Below, one piece after another: positions 1 to 8,213 of a DNA stretch of 64,000 nucleotides (positions within the stretch are counted from its first letter, which is position 1; each line of letters opens with the position of its first letter). The translations under genes were made by a program, and so were the position numbers. Under the pieces are notes generated by a model, which saw nothing but the letters and a program-made list of their open reading frames with translations, searched no databases and was not told the origin of the DNA. The stretch comes from Neorhizobium galegae (GTDB taxonomy: Bacteria; Pseudomonadota; Alphaproteobacteria; Rhizobiales; Rhizobiaceae): the NCBI RefSeq assembly GCF_021391675.1, contig NZ_CP090095.1:625501-689500 (forward strand). Direction: 5' to 3'.

Positions 1-48
1 ATGGCATTCCGCCGTACTGGATGTAAGCATTCCGCCAAAAGGATTTCG

Positions 49-80
49 GAGGCTCCGCGTTGCGGGGCCTCTTTTCGTTT
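49..80 (+). terminator. Rho-independent terminator of an upstream gene
   Basis: A 10-bp stem GAGGCTCCGC / GCGGGGCCTC (one G-U pair) with a 3-nt loop is followed by CTTTTCG and an AT-rich tail. It must end a transcript entering from left of the window. Just before it, GCATTCCGCC occurs twice (4-13 and 27-36) as a direct repeat of unknown meaning. Confidence 0.75.
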
Positions 81-124
81 ATTTAATTCTCCTGATGCAA
101 GGTCCTCGCGACAAGGGGACGGCG

Positions 125-1237
125 ATGACCGGAAAGACGGAAGCGGGTACGATCCGCGATTTCGAGCGCGATGATATCGAGGCTGTAGCGCAGCTTTTCC
201 AGGAGACGTTCCGCAAATCGAATGCGCCGTCGCCCTCATTGATCGCCTATCTGGAAGAAGCCTTTTTCGATCATCCCTGGGCTGAGCCGGATATCCGGTC
301 CAAGGTCTTTGCGAAGGCTGATGGAAGGGTCTCCGGTTTCATCGGCGTCTTTCCGTCGCGGCTGGAACTGGATGGCCGCCCGCTCCGCGCCGCCTTTGCC
401 GGCTCGATGATGGTCCAGAACCCGAAGGAAAATCCACTCGCCGGCGCACGGCTGCTGCGCTCCTTCCTCGCCGGCCCGCAAGATATCTCGCTGACAGAGA
501 CCGCCAATTCCACGGCGCTCGGCATGTGGCAGAAGGCCGGCCATCCGCTCGATCCCGGCTACAGCATGAACTGGCTGCGCATCCTGCGTCCGGCTTCCGC
601 GGCGGTCGAGGTCCTGGCCAGGCGGTTGCGTCCCGCGGCCCTCCTGCGTCCCTTCGGCCGGATCGCCGACCGTGGCTCGGCTCTGGTCCGTATGACGCCT
701 CTTCGGCCGGCCGAACGCAGCGCGTCGAAGATCACGTTCCGTGATGTCACCCGCGAGCAGTTCGGCACGGCGCTTCTGACGCTTGCCGCGCACTATCCCC
801 TTCGCCCGCGCTGGGATGATCGTTCGTTGGGGTGGTTCCTGGATCAGGCGGAAAGCAAGCGGAGTTTCGGCTATCCGGAATGGCGCGTCGGCTTTGCTCC
901 CGACGGGCGACCGGTTGCGGCCTACGTCTATTTCGCCGGTCCCGGCGAGATCGGCTGGCTGCTGCAGGCATTATCGGCGCCGACCGCGGCAGCGGAAATG
1001 GTCGACGACCTGTTTGCCCACGCTTACGAGATGGGATGTTCCGGCATACGTGGCGGCGCGCATCCATGGCTGGTCCCGGCGCTGATGAGCCGCAAGACGA
1101 TATTTTACGGCCGCTCGTTCTTTGTTGCGCAGGCGCGCGACAAGAGCCGGCTGGAGCCGATCAGGTCCGGCCAGGCGCTGATCAGCGGCCTTGCCGGAGA
1201 AAGCTGGACGCGCCTGATCGGCGACCGGTTCGATTGA
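125..1237 (+). CDS. GNAT family N-acetyltransferase (two-domain)
   Basis: The 370-residue product opens with a GNAT-type N-terminus (IRDFERDDIEAVAQLF) and has a second GNAT-like half starting near FRDVTREQF. By family it would transfer an acyl group from acyl-CoA to an amine; the substrate cannot be read from sequence. I chose the ATG at 125 over an in-frame ATG at 95 because AAGGGG lies 7 nt upstream of it. It is convergent with the NadE-type gene, with only 6 bp between the stops. Proteins of this length often accompany polysaccharide or lipid modification genes, which fits the neighbouring ACP/ligase operon, but that link is inference. Confidence 0.75.
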   Translation: MTGKTEAGTIRDFERDDIEAVAQLFQETFRKSNAPSPSLIAYLEEAFFDHPWAEPDIRSKVFAKADGRVSGFIGVFPSRLELDGRPLRAAFAGSMMVQNPKENPLAGARLLRSFLAGPQDISLTETANSTALGMWQKAGHPLDPGYSMNWLRILRPASAAVEVLARRLRPAALLRPFGRIADRGSALVRMTPLRPAERSASKITFRDVTREQFGTALLTLAAHYPLRPRWDDRSLGWFLDQAESKRSFGYPEWRVGFAPDGRPVAAYVYFAGPGEIGWLLQALSAPTAAAEMVDDLFAHAYEMGCSGIRGGAHPWLVPALMSRKTIFYGRSFFVAQARDKSRLEPIRSGQALISGLAGESWTRLIGDRFD

Positions 1238-1243
1238 GACTTC

Positions 1244-2242
1244 TCAGCCGAGCATCGTCACCGGCTCGGCATGCAGATATTCCGCCACCTTGCGCTTCGA
1301 GGCGATATTGCGCCAGACGGCATCGATCTCGTCCGGCGTCAGCCCGGCGGCGTCGCCGACCTCTTCCCGCGCTATGCCGTTGTCGAGACCGTAGAGGCAG
1401 AGATCCATCCGGTCATAGGGCAGCGAGAAATAATACTCGTCCTGGCCCTGCGGCAGCGACCATGTGTCCGTCGTTGGGGGGCGTCGACGAATATCGGCGG
1501 GCACGCCGAGCGCTTCGGCAAGCTGGTAGACCTGGCTCTTGTAGAGATGCGCGATCGGCTTGAAGTCCGCGGCGCCGTCGCCGTTCTTGACGAAGAAGCC
1601 CTGATCGTATTCGAGCCGGTTCGGTGTGCCGGCGACAGCAAAGTTCAGCCGGTCGGCGTGGTAATATTCGATCTGCTTGCGGGTGCGCTGCTTCATGTTG
1701 GCGGCCGCGATCATGCCGAGATAGACTTCGAGGGGCATGCGGTGGCGGCTCTGCTCGCCGGCCGGATTGGCGACCACCAGCCAGGAAATGTTGTAGCCGC
1801 GGCCGGTCAGCGCATTTTCCAGCACCACCTTGCAGCCCCAGCCGTCGGAAAACTCCGGCACGATCTGGCGGATGAAGCCGTCGCGGCGGGTATAGCAGCC
1901 GGCCGCGGCAAGCGCCGGCCCGATATCTTCGAGCACGGTCTCGACGCCGACCGCTTCTGCAAGCGCTTTGCCGAGCTTCAGGCTGTCCGGGTCGGAATCA
2001 TGTTCCGGCATGAAGATGCCCGTCACCTTGCCCGGACCTAGCGCGCGGGCGCAGAGGGCCGCGGTGACGCTGGAATCGATGCCACCGGACAAGCCCAGTA
2101 CCGCGCCACGCTTGCGCAAGTCCTTCAGCACCGTCTCGCGCAGCCAGCCGCCGATGCGCTCGATCTCGGCCTCCGCATCGAGCTTCAGCGTCTCGGCCGA
2201 GAATTTCCCCGCCCTTTGGGCCTGCTTCAGGCTCTGGATCAT
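1244..2242 (-). CDS. nadE: NAD(+) synthase family (NadE-like), ammonia-type amide synthase
   Basis: The 332-residue protein carries the N-type ATP pyrophosphatase P-loop SGGIDSS at residues 52-58. NadE enzymes adenylate a carboxylate (nicotinate adenine dinucleotide) and amidate it with ammonia. No N-terminal glutaminase domain is present, and the protein is longer than the roughly 275-residue E. coli enzyme. It is the last gene of an operon: its ATG overlaps the stop of the adenylating ligase by 4 nt (ATGA), with the ACP upstream of that. Rhizobia usually also have a glutamine-dependent NAD synthase, so this may be a specialised paralogue acting on a carrier- or CoA-bound acid. True NAD synthesis cannot be excluded. 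Confidence 0.85.
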   Translation of the reverse strand: MIQSLKQAQRAGKFSAETLKLDAEAEIERIGGWLRETVLKDLRKRGAVLGLSGGIDSSVTAALCARALGPGKVTGIFMPEHDSDPDSLKLGKALAEAVGVETVLEDIGPALAAAGCYTRRDGFIRQIVPEFSDGWGCKVVLENALTGRGYNISWLVVANPAGEQSRHRMPLEVYLGMIAAANMKQRTRKQIEYYHADRLNFAVAGTPNRLEYDQGFFVKNGDGAADFKPIAHLYKSQVYQLAEALGVPADIRRRPPTTDTWSLPQGQDEYYFSLPYDRMDLCLYGLDNGIAREEVGDAAGLTPDEIDAVWRNIASKRKVAEYLHAEPVTMLG

Positions 2243-3792
2243 GCGACATTCCCCCGTGTGACTGTGTTTGTTTCGTCCGCTCCGAGCCGGATCTTGCCGG
2301 TCGTCGTGCGCGGCAGCGCGTCGCGGAACTCGATGCTTTTCGGCACCATGTAATCTTCAAGCAACCGGGCGCAGTGGCGGATGATTTCCCGCTCGGTAAG
2401 CGCCGCGCCGTCCTCCACCGCCACGTAGGCGCGGACGACCTGGCCGAAGATCGGGTCGTCGATGCCGCCGACTGCCGCTTCCTTGATGCCAGGCAGCGCA
2501 TAGAGCGCACGCTCGACTTCCTGCGGGCTGACCTTTTCGCCGCGTGTCTTGATGATGTCGTCGCGCCGGCTGATGAAATAGAGAAAACCGTCCGCATCGG
2601 CGCGAAAGAGGTCGCCGGTGTGCAGGCGCCTGCCGTCTGCGACGGGCGAAAGCGCACGCACAGAGGTCAGGCCGTTGCCCCAGTAACCGGACATCACGTG
2701 CGGTCCCTCGACGACAAGTTCACCGATCGTGCCCGCAGGTGCCGGGCGTCCGTCCTCGTCGATCACGAAAGCGCTGGTGCCGGGAATGGCGCGGCCGACC
2801 GAAAGCGGCCTTCGGGAAACCTCTTCAGGCGGCAGGTAGGTTGCGCGCAGGCATTCCGTCTGGCCGTACATCAGGAAAAGCCGGATATCCGGGAAAAGCT
2901 GCTGCAACCGCTCGGCAAGAGCCGGCGGCATGGCCGCGGCGGCGCTGGTGATGGTACGCAGGTGCGGCAGGAAACCTGGTTCCAGATCCTTCATGCCGGT
3001 AATCAGGGCGGCCATCGGCGGCACGAGCGGGAAACCCGTCGCCTTCACCTCCGCCAGCCGTTCGAGGATCTTCCGCGGAAAGGCGAAACTCTTCTCGAGA
3101 ACCAGCGTACCCCCGGCCATCACCATCGTCACCACCTGGGTGATGCCGTAGCCGAAGGACAGTGGCAGGACGCTGAGCACGACGTCCTCGGCCGTGTTGC
3201 CCAGATAGGTAACGATTGCTTCGCAGGCCGCCTCGACATTGGCATGGGTGAGCATCACGCCCTTCGGCTGGCCGGTGGAGCCCGAGGTGTGGAGCAGCAG
3301 CGCCAGCGCCTCGGTGTTTTCGAATTCCCTCAGCGGAACGGAAACCTCACCGCTGACCAGATCTTCGAACCGTAATCCATGCCCGAGACCTTCGCCGGCA
3401 TCCGCCTGCGCAGCGATTGTCATCGGCTGCATCTTCGTCATGGAAATGGCCGTATTCACGGTTGCCCATTGGCGGGCCTGGGTAATGATCGCCGAAGCCT
3501 CGGTACTGTTTAGAATGAGAGAAAGCTTTTCGGCCCTGATCGACGAATAAAGCGGGCAGGGCACGGCGCCCGCCTTCCAGAGGCCAAAGAAGCTGACCAC
3601 CGCCTCATGGCCGTTGTCCAGCACCATCAGCACCCGGTCACCGGGCTTGATGCCTCTGTGGGCAAGGCTTGCGGCGAGGCGATCGGACAACGCATCGAGT
3701 TCTGCATAGGTCAGCCGGACGTCGCCCGCGATGAGCGCGAGCTTCGTCCCGAAACGTCTGGCACTGTCGCGGAGCCTGGCCTCTATGCGCAT
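2239..3792 (-). CDS. AMP-dependent acyl-CoA/acyl-ACP synthetase
   Basis: This is a full-length ANL-superfamily adenylating enzyme of 517 residues. The P-loop motif HTSGSTGQPKG lies at 168-178, the MYGQTE motif follows, and the invariant C-terminal lysine is in TTTGKI (about K500). It should activate a carboxylic acid as acyl-AMP and pass it to a thiol. The ACP gene ends 10 bp upstream, so the carrier in the same operon is a likely acceptor. It overlaps the NadE-like gene by 4 nt, indicating coupled expression. The acid substrate is not identifiable. Confidence 0.9.
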   Translation of the reverse strand: MRIEARLRDSARRFGTKLALIAGDVRLTYAELDALSDRLAASLAHRGIKPGDRVLMVLDNGHEAVVSFFGLWKAGAVPCPLYSSIRAEKLSLILNSTEASAIITQARQWATVNTAISMTKMQPMTIAAQADAGEGLGHGLRFEDLVSGEVSVPLREFENTEALALLLHTSGSTGQPKGVMLTHANVEAACEAIVTYLGNTAEDVVLSVLPLSFGYGITQVVTMVMAGGTLVLEKSFAFPRKILERLAEVKATGFPLVPPMAALITGMKDLEPGFLPHLRTITSAAAAMPPALAERLQQLFPDIRLFLMYGQTECLRATYLPPEEVSRRPLSVGRAIPGTSAFVIDEDGRPAPAGTIGELVVEGPHVMSGYWGNGLTSVRALSPVADGRRLHTGDLFRADADGFLYFISRRDDIIKTRGEKVSPQEVERALYALPGIKEAAVGGIDDPIFGQVVRAYVAVEDGAALTEREIIRHCARLLEDYMVPKSIEFRDALPRTTTGKIRLGADETNTVTRGNVA

Positions 3793-3802
3793 CGGCGCAG
3801 CC

Positions 3803-4057
3803 TCAGGCCGCTGCCAGCTTGGTCGTGAGGTAGCTGGTCATGTTGTCGATGCTATCGAGGTTTTCCGGAACGATTTCCTCGTCGGCGACGGTGATGCCGT
3901 AGGTCTGTTCCAGGAAGGCGATCAGTTCGAGCACGCCGGTGGAATCGATCACGCCGCTTTCGAGCAGCGACTGGTTGTTCGAAACCTCTGCGTCGGCGCG
4001 GAACAGGAAATTCTCCGCAATAAACTCGCGCACGCTATTTTCGAATGCTCCCGCCAT
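3803..4057 (-). CDS. Acyl carrier protein (phosphopantetheine carrier)
   Basis: An 84-residue four-helix carrier with the phosphopantetheine site GVIDSTG; Ser39 would carry the prosthetic group. The ATG at 4057 is preferred to an in-frame ATG at 4075 because GGAGAGGG sits just upstream of it. It is not the housekeeping AcpP, which reads DSLDTVEL at this site; the DSTGVLELI form belongs to specialised carriers paired with adenylating ligases. First gene of the ACP-ligase-NadE operon. Confidence 0.88.
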   Translation of the reverse strand: MAGAFENSVREFIAENFLFRADAEVSNNQSLLESGVIDSTGVLELIAFLEQTYGITVADEEIVPENLDSIDNMTSYLTTKLAAA

Positions 4058-4137
4058 CGCCGGCCCTCTCCACAAACAGATTTGCCGCGCGGATGAGGCG
4101 CGGTCGGTTGAAAGGCATCTTCCAGACTATCCCTGAA

Positions 4138-4159
4138 CGTTTTGCTAATTTGTAAAACG
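4138..4159. promoter_or_regulatory. Inverted repeat upstream of the ACP operon
   Basis: A perfect 6-bp inverted repeat, CGTTTT-N10-AAAACG, lies in the AT-rich gap between the divergent ACP operon and exonuclease III gene. Its spacing suits a dimeric repressor operator. No regulator is encoded next to it, so the binding protein is unknown. Confidence 0.35.
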
Positions 4160-4214
4160 CTTTTGTTCACAAGCTTAACTGCATCCAAATTCCGGCCTCG
4201 ACGTTGATGCATCC

Positions 4215-4988
4215 ATGAAGATCGCGACCTTCAATGTGAACGGCGTCAACGGTCGCCTGGGCCTGCTCCTCGAATGGCTTGAGGAGGCGACGCCGGACGT
4301 GGTCTGTCTGCAGGAGTTGAAGGCGCCGCAGGAGAAGTTTCCGGCCAAGGCGATCGAGAAGGCGGGTTACGGCGCAGTCTGGCACGGCCAGAAAAGCTGG
4401 AACGGCGTCGCCATCCTTGCCCGCGGTGCCGACCCGATCGAAACACGCCGCGGCCTGCCGGGCGATCCGGACGATATTCACAGCCGCTATATAGAAGCCG
4501 CGGTGCGGGGAGTACTCATTGCATGCCTCTATGCCCCGAACGGCAATCCTGCCCCCGGCCCGAAATTCTCCTACAAGCTTGCTTGGTACGAGCGGTTTCT
4601 GACCCATGCCGAGGCTCTTCTGGATACCGGTGCGCCCGTCGTCCTTGCCGGAGACTACAACGTCATGCCGACCGATCTCGATGTCTACAAACCGGAACGC
4701 TGGCGGGATGACGCGCTGTTCCGGCCGGAGGTACGAGAGTCTTTTTCCCGGCTGCAGGAACAAGGCTGGACCGACGCGATCCGCAAACTGCACCCGGGCG
4801 AGCGCATCTATACGTTCTGGGATTATTTCAGGAATGCCTGGGGCCGAGACGCCGGCCTGCGGCTCGACCACCTGTTTCTCAGCCCCTCGATCGCGGACCG
4901 GTTGCAGGCGACCGGCGTCGACCGCCACGTCCGCGGCCGCGAACATACCAGCGATCATGCTCCGGCCTGGATAGAACTCGGCGACTAG
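4215..4988 (+). CDS. xthA: Exodeoxyribonuclease III (AP endonuclease family)
   Basis: A 257-residue EEP-superfamily nuclease. The N-terminus KIATFNVNGVNGRL, the catalytic LQELKAP glutamate, the GDYNVMPTDLD segment and the C-terminal SDHAP motif are all present. It cleaves abasic sites and degrades duplex DNA 3' to 5' in base-excision repair. Its stop overlaps the end of the convergent tandem GNAT gene. No good ribosome-binding site precedes the ATG, but the N-terminus fits the family. Confidence 0.93.
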   Translation: MKIATFNVNGVNGRLGLLLEWLEEATPDVVCLQELKAPQEKFPAKAIEKAGYGAVWHGQKSWNGVAILARGADPIETRRGLPGDPDDIHSRYIEAAVRGVLIACLYAPNGNPAPGPKFSYKLAWYERFLTHAEALLDTGAPVVLAGDYNVMPTDLDVYKPERWRDDALFRPEVRESFSRLQEQGWTDAIRKLHPGERIYTFWDYFRNAWGRDAGLRLDHLFLSPSIADRLQATGVDRHVRGREHTSDHAPAWIELGD

Positions 4989-5823
4989 GCCAGATCGATC
5001 ACCATTTCGGACTGGGTCAGCGCGCTTTTCCGCCAGCCGATCCGCCGCATGAAGCGGTCGATCAGGCCATCCGGCACATTCTCGATGATGAAAAGCCTGC
5101 GGCCCTGATAACGAGCGGCAAGCGCATCGGTCAGGGCCCGGCCAAGCCCCTGCCGGCGATGGGCGGGATCGACGGCGAGACCGTAAAGCCGGACATGCCT
5201 GCCCGTATCGTCCAGAAGCACGGCAGCCTTGCCGTCGAGCGCGAACCCTTTCAGCGGAGGCCCGGCCCTCTGGAAACTGCGGGGATCCGTCTGCCAGGTG
5301 AGATCGGCATCGGCGAACCGTGCGAGCATCCCGGCAGCCGTCCCGAGGTCGCATTCTCGGCCGGCGCCACATCCGGCGCGGCAAGCTTGCGGCTGCGCCC
5401 GAAGCCGACCAGTTTTCGCGTGATGACAAAGCCGAGCGACAGATAGAGATCGCGCGCCCGCTCATTGGTGTTGATCACCTCGAGGATGAGTTTCCGGTCG
5501 CCGCGCGCCTTCGCCGCCTCGATGGCATTGAGCATCACGCTGCGCCCGAAACCGCGGCCGCGGATCGTCGGCCCCATGCCGATCGCGCCGACCCGCGAAA
5601 GATCACCCCGCCGGCCGATCAGCAGAATGCCTGCCGGCTTTTCGCCGTCGAAATAGACAAGACTCTCATCCAGGTCGACATGATCTCGCTCGATGCGCAA
5701 CTGCAGCGAGGGGACCGTCACGTTCATGGGCACCACATAGCCGGAAAAGCCGGTGGTGAAGCCTTCGGCCGCATCTTCCAGGCTGCATTCCGACAGGCGG
5801 CGATGGGAAATGGCGGATGTCAT
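4985..5823 (-). pseudogene. Tandem GNAT acetyltransferase, interrupted by one frameshift
   Basis: Two adjacent minus-strand frames together form one protein. The first starts at 5823 and encodes a GNAT domain with the acetyl-CoA loop RGRGFG, then degenerates after FGRSRKLAAPDVAPAE. The second frame picks up at about 5355 and carries a second GNAT domain with the loop HRRQGLG. Restoring one base around 5345-5365 gives a continuous protein of about 279 residues. Either the gene is inactivated or one base is missing in the assembly. If translated as is, the first frame yields a 190-residue protein with an unrelated tail. Substrate unknown. Confidence 0.7.
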
Positions 5824-5847
5824 GACCTGTCTCCCGAGTTTGCTCTT

Positions 5848-6798
5848 TCAGAGCACGTTGGACGGCGAGCCTTTTTCGAAGTTCTCGACATGGGTGATGA
5901 CCTGCGCCCAGAGCGTCTGCATTGCCTCGTCGCTGGCCCAGGCCACATGCGGGGTGAGGATGAAGTTCGGCCGTTCCAGGATCGTCAGCAGCGGATTGTC
6001 CGGTGCCGGCGGTTCCTTGGTCAGCACGTCGAAACCGGCGCCGCCGATCAGGCCTTCGTCAAGCGCGGTCACCAGATCCGCCTCGTTCACCAGCCCGCCG
6101 CGGGCGGTGTTGATGATCAGCGGATGTCGCTTCATCTTTCGGAACTCGGGCAGGCCGATGAGGTTGCGGGTGGCTGGCGTCAGCGGCATGTGGAAGGTGA
6201 TGATGTCCGACGTTTCCAGCACCTCGTCGAAGGCGGTGTAGCCGGGCTCGACCTTTTCCGCATCTTTCCGGGCCGCGAAGATGACCTTCATGCCGAAAGT
6301 TTCGGCGATCTTCGCCACCGACTTGCCGAGTGTACCGCGCCCGAAAATGCCGAGCGTCGAACCGGCCAGATCCTTGATCGGGTGGTTGAAGAAGCAGAAC
6401 TGGTTGGCGCGCTGCCATTCGCCGGCGATCACGTCCTGGCGGAAGCCGACGATCGAACGGCGCAGCGCGAAGATCAGGCCGAACGTATGCTCCGGCACGG
6501 TATTGACCGCATAACCGCGCACGTTGGAGACCGTGATGCCGCGCTCCTTGGCAAAGGCGAGATCGATCACGTCGTAACCGGTTGCGGCGACTGCGATCAT
6601 CTTCAGCTTCGGCGCAAGGGCGATCGATTGCTCGCGCACCGGCGCCTTGTTGGTGAGGACGATATCAGCATCCGCGATACGGGAAGCCACGTCCTCCAGC
6701 GCCGTCTTGCCGTACTCTACCCATTCATGAGCGAACGCGGGCCGGGTGATCGTCACCGAAGGGCCGATCGTGTCGCGGTCCAGAAATACGATCTTCAT
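5848..6798 (-). CDS. D-2-hydroxyacid dehydrogenase (glycerate/hydroxypyruvate reductase type)
   Basis: A 316-residue NAD(P)-dependent dehydrogenase. It has the nucleotide-binding loop GRGTLG (153-158) and the catalytic triad Arg233 (TARGG), Glu262 and His284 (TPHVAW). The family reduces 2-oxoacids such as hydroxypyruvate or glyoxylate to D-hydroxyacids. The ATG at 6798 begins the domain correctly; a much longer open frame extends upstream but is only antisense to the next gene. It is divergent from a FAD oxidoreductase, with 126 bp between the starts. Confidence 0.88.
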   Translation of the reverse strand: MKIVFLDRDTIGPSVTITRPAFAHEWVEYGKTALEDVASRIADADIVLTNKAPVREQSIALAPKLKMIAVAATGYDVIDLAFAKERGITVSNVRGYAVNTVPEHTFGLIFALRRSIVGFRQDVIAGEWQRANQFCFFNHPIKDLAGSTLGIFGRGTLGKSVAKIAETFGMKVIFAARKDAEKVEPGYTAFDEVLETSDIITFHMPLTPATRNLIGLPEFRKMKRHPLIINTARGGLVNEADLVTALDEGLIGGAGFDVLTKEPPAPDNPLLTILERPNFILTPHVAWASDEAMQTLWAQVITHVENFEKGSPSNVL

Positions 6799-6924
6799 CG
6801 CGAAAATTCCTGCATGATTCAAATCCTCCCCAATCGAATCCAAGGCGGCCGAAGCTCTGGCCGCGATGGATTTCTCGTATATCATCCCGCCTGTCATCCG
6901 GAAGGCCAAAGTGCGGAGAATGTC

Positions 6925-8040
6925 ATGAGTGAGGTGCTGGCGCTCGACTGCGTCGTCATCGGCGGCGGCGTGGTAGGGCTTGCGGTCGCCCGCGAACTGG
7001 CGATTGCCGGCCGCGAGGTCGTGCTCCTGGAAGCCGAGCCGCTGACCGGCAGCATCACGTCTTCCCGCAACAGCGAGGTCATCCATGCCGGGCTTTATTA
7101 CCCGACCGGCAGCCTCAAGGCGGAACTCTGCGTTTCCGGCAAGCGGAAGCTTTACGACTACTGCCGCGAGCGGCACATCCCGCACAAGCGATGCGGCAAG
7201 CTGGTCGTTGCCTCGAACGAGGCCGAAGTCGCCTATCTCGAAAAATTGCTGAAACAGGCGGAAGCCAACGGTGTCGACGATTGCCGGCTGATCGACAGCG
7301 CCGAACTTGCCCGCCTCGAACCACGGGTCGTAGGCTTTACCGCGCTCGTCTCCCCTTCGACCGGCATCATCGACAGCCACCGGCTCATGGAAGCCTATAT
7401 TGCCGATATCGAGGCCCATGGCGGCGGCGTCGTGCTGAATTCGCCCGTCCTTGGCGGAGAGCTTCTGGCCGATGCCGTGCGGCTTTCGATCGGCGGCCGC
7501 GATCCCGTGGAGATCGAGGCGAAACTGGTGGTGAATGCAGCCGGGTTGAGTGCCTGGACGATCTCCGAGGGCATGATCGGCCTCGACCGGAAAACCCTGC
7601 CCCATCGTCACTATGCGAAAGGCTGCTATTTTTCTCTGGCCGGCCGCGCGCCGGCAGAGCGGCTGATCTACCCGGTACCGGAGCCCGGCGGGCTTGGCGT
7701 CCACCTGACACTCGATCTCGCCGGCCAGGCCCGTTTCGGCCCGGATGTCGAATGGGTGGAGAGGATCGACTACGATATCGACCCGCGTCGCGCCGACAAG
7801 TTTTACGGAGCCATCCGCCGCTACTGGCCAGACCTGCCGGATGGCGCCCTGCAGCCGGCTTATGCCGGCATGCGGCCGAAGGTAGCCGGTCCGAACGGCG
7901 GAGGGGCCGGCGACTTCATCATTCAGGGGCCTGAAACGACCGGCCATCCGGCCTATGCCGCGCTTTACGGTATCGAAAGCCCTGGCTTGACCGCCTCCAT
8001 GGCGATCGCGGAGAGAGTTAAGAGCTTGAGCTTGGGTTGA
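6925..8040 (+). CDS. FAD-dependent oxidoreductase (LhgO / L-2-hydroxyacid oxidase-like)
   Basis: A 371-residue DAO-fold flavoprotein with the N-terminal dinucleotide motif VIGGGVVGLAVAREL and the SRNSEVIHAGLYY segment typical of the L-2-hydroxyglutarate oxidase family. These enzymes oxidise L-2-hydroxyacids and pass electrons to oxygen or the quinone pool. The ATG at 6925 follows a GGAG site. A long open frame runs upstream on this strand but is antisense to the dehydrogenase gene. The pairing with a divergent hydroxyacid dehydrogenase suggests shared hydroxyacid metabolism. The exact substrate is uncertain. Confidence 0.83.
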   Translation: MSEVLALDCVVIGGGVVGLAVARELAIAGREVVLLEAEPLTGSITSSRNSEVIHAGLYYPTGSLKAELCVSGKRKLYDYCRERHIPHKRCGKLVVASNEAEVAYLEKLLKQAEANGVDDCRLIDSAELARLEPRVVGFTALVSPSTGIIDSHRLMEAYIADIEAHGGGVVLNSPVLGGELLADAVRLSIGGRDPVEIEAKLVVNAAGLSAWTISEGMIGLDRKTLPHRHYAKGCYFSLAGRAPAERLIYPVPEPGGLGVHLTLDLAGQARFGPDVEWVERIDYDIDPRRADKFYGAIRRYWPDLPDGALQPAYAGMRPKVAGPNGGGAGDFIIQGPETTGHPAYAALYGIESPGLTASMAIAERVKSLSLG

Positions 8041-8055
8041 GGCCGGAGTCGGAAG

Positions 8056-8180
8056 CCCCCCTCATCCGCCTGCCGGCACCTTCTCCCCGCTGGGGAGAAG
8101 AGGTATGCCGCGCCGGCTCCGTTCCTCCTCTCCCCAGCGGGGAGAGGGTCGCCGAGCGAAGCGGAGGCGGGGTGAGGGGG
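8056..8180. repeat. Rhizobial palindromic intergenic repeat (RIME-like)
   Basis: The outer arms CCCCTCATCCGCCTG and its near complement GAGGCGGGGTGAGGGG enclose inner complementary blocks CTTCTCCCCGC / GGGGAGAAG and CTCTCCCCAGCGGGGAGAG. This mosaic of nested palindromes is typical of non-coding repeats between genes in Rhizobiales, such as the family named RIME. It sits between convergent genes and could fold as an mRNA 3' structure. Confidence 0.75.
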
Positions 8181-8213
8181 AGCCACGGGCTCGACCTCAC
8201 TGATGAGGGCTTC

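Noticed and set aside
5320..8040. A 906-codon plus-strand open frame
   Set aside because: Only its last 371 codons (from 6925) encode a protein family member; the first part is antisense to the GNAT and dehydrogenase genes.
8056..8180. Repeated CTTCTCCCC/GGGGAGA blocks considered as a CRISPR array
   Set aside because: The units are inverted, not direct, with no regular spacers; it is a palindromic intergenic repeat.
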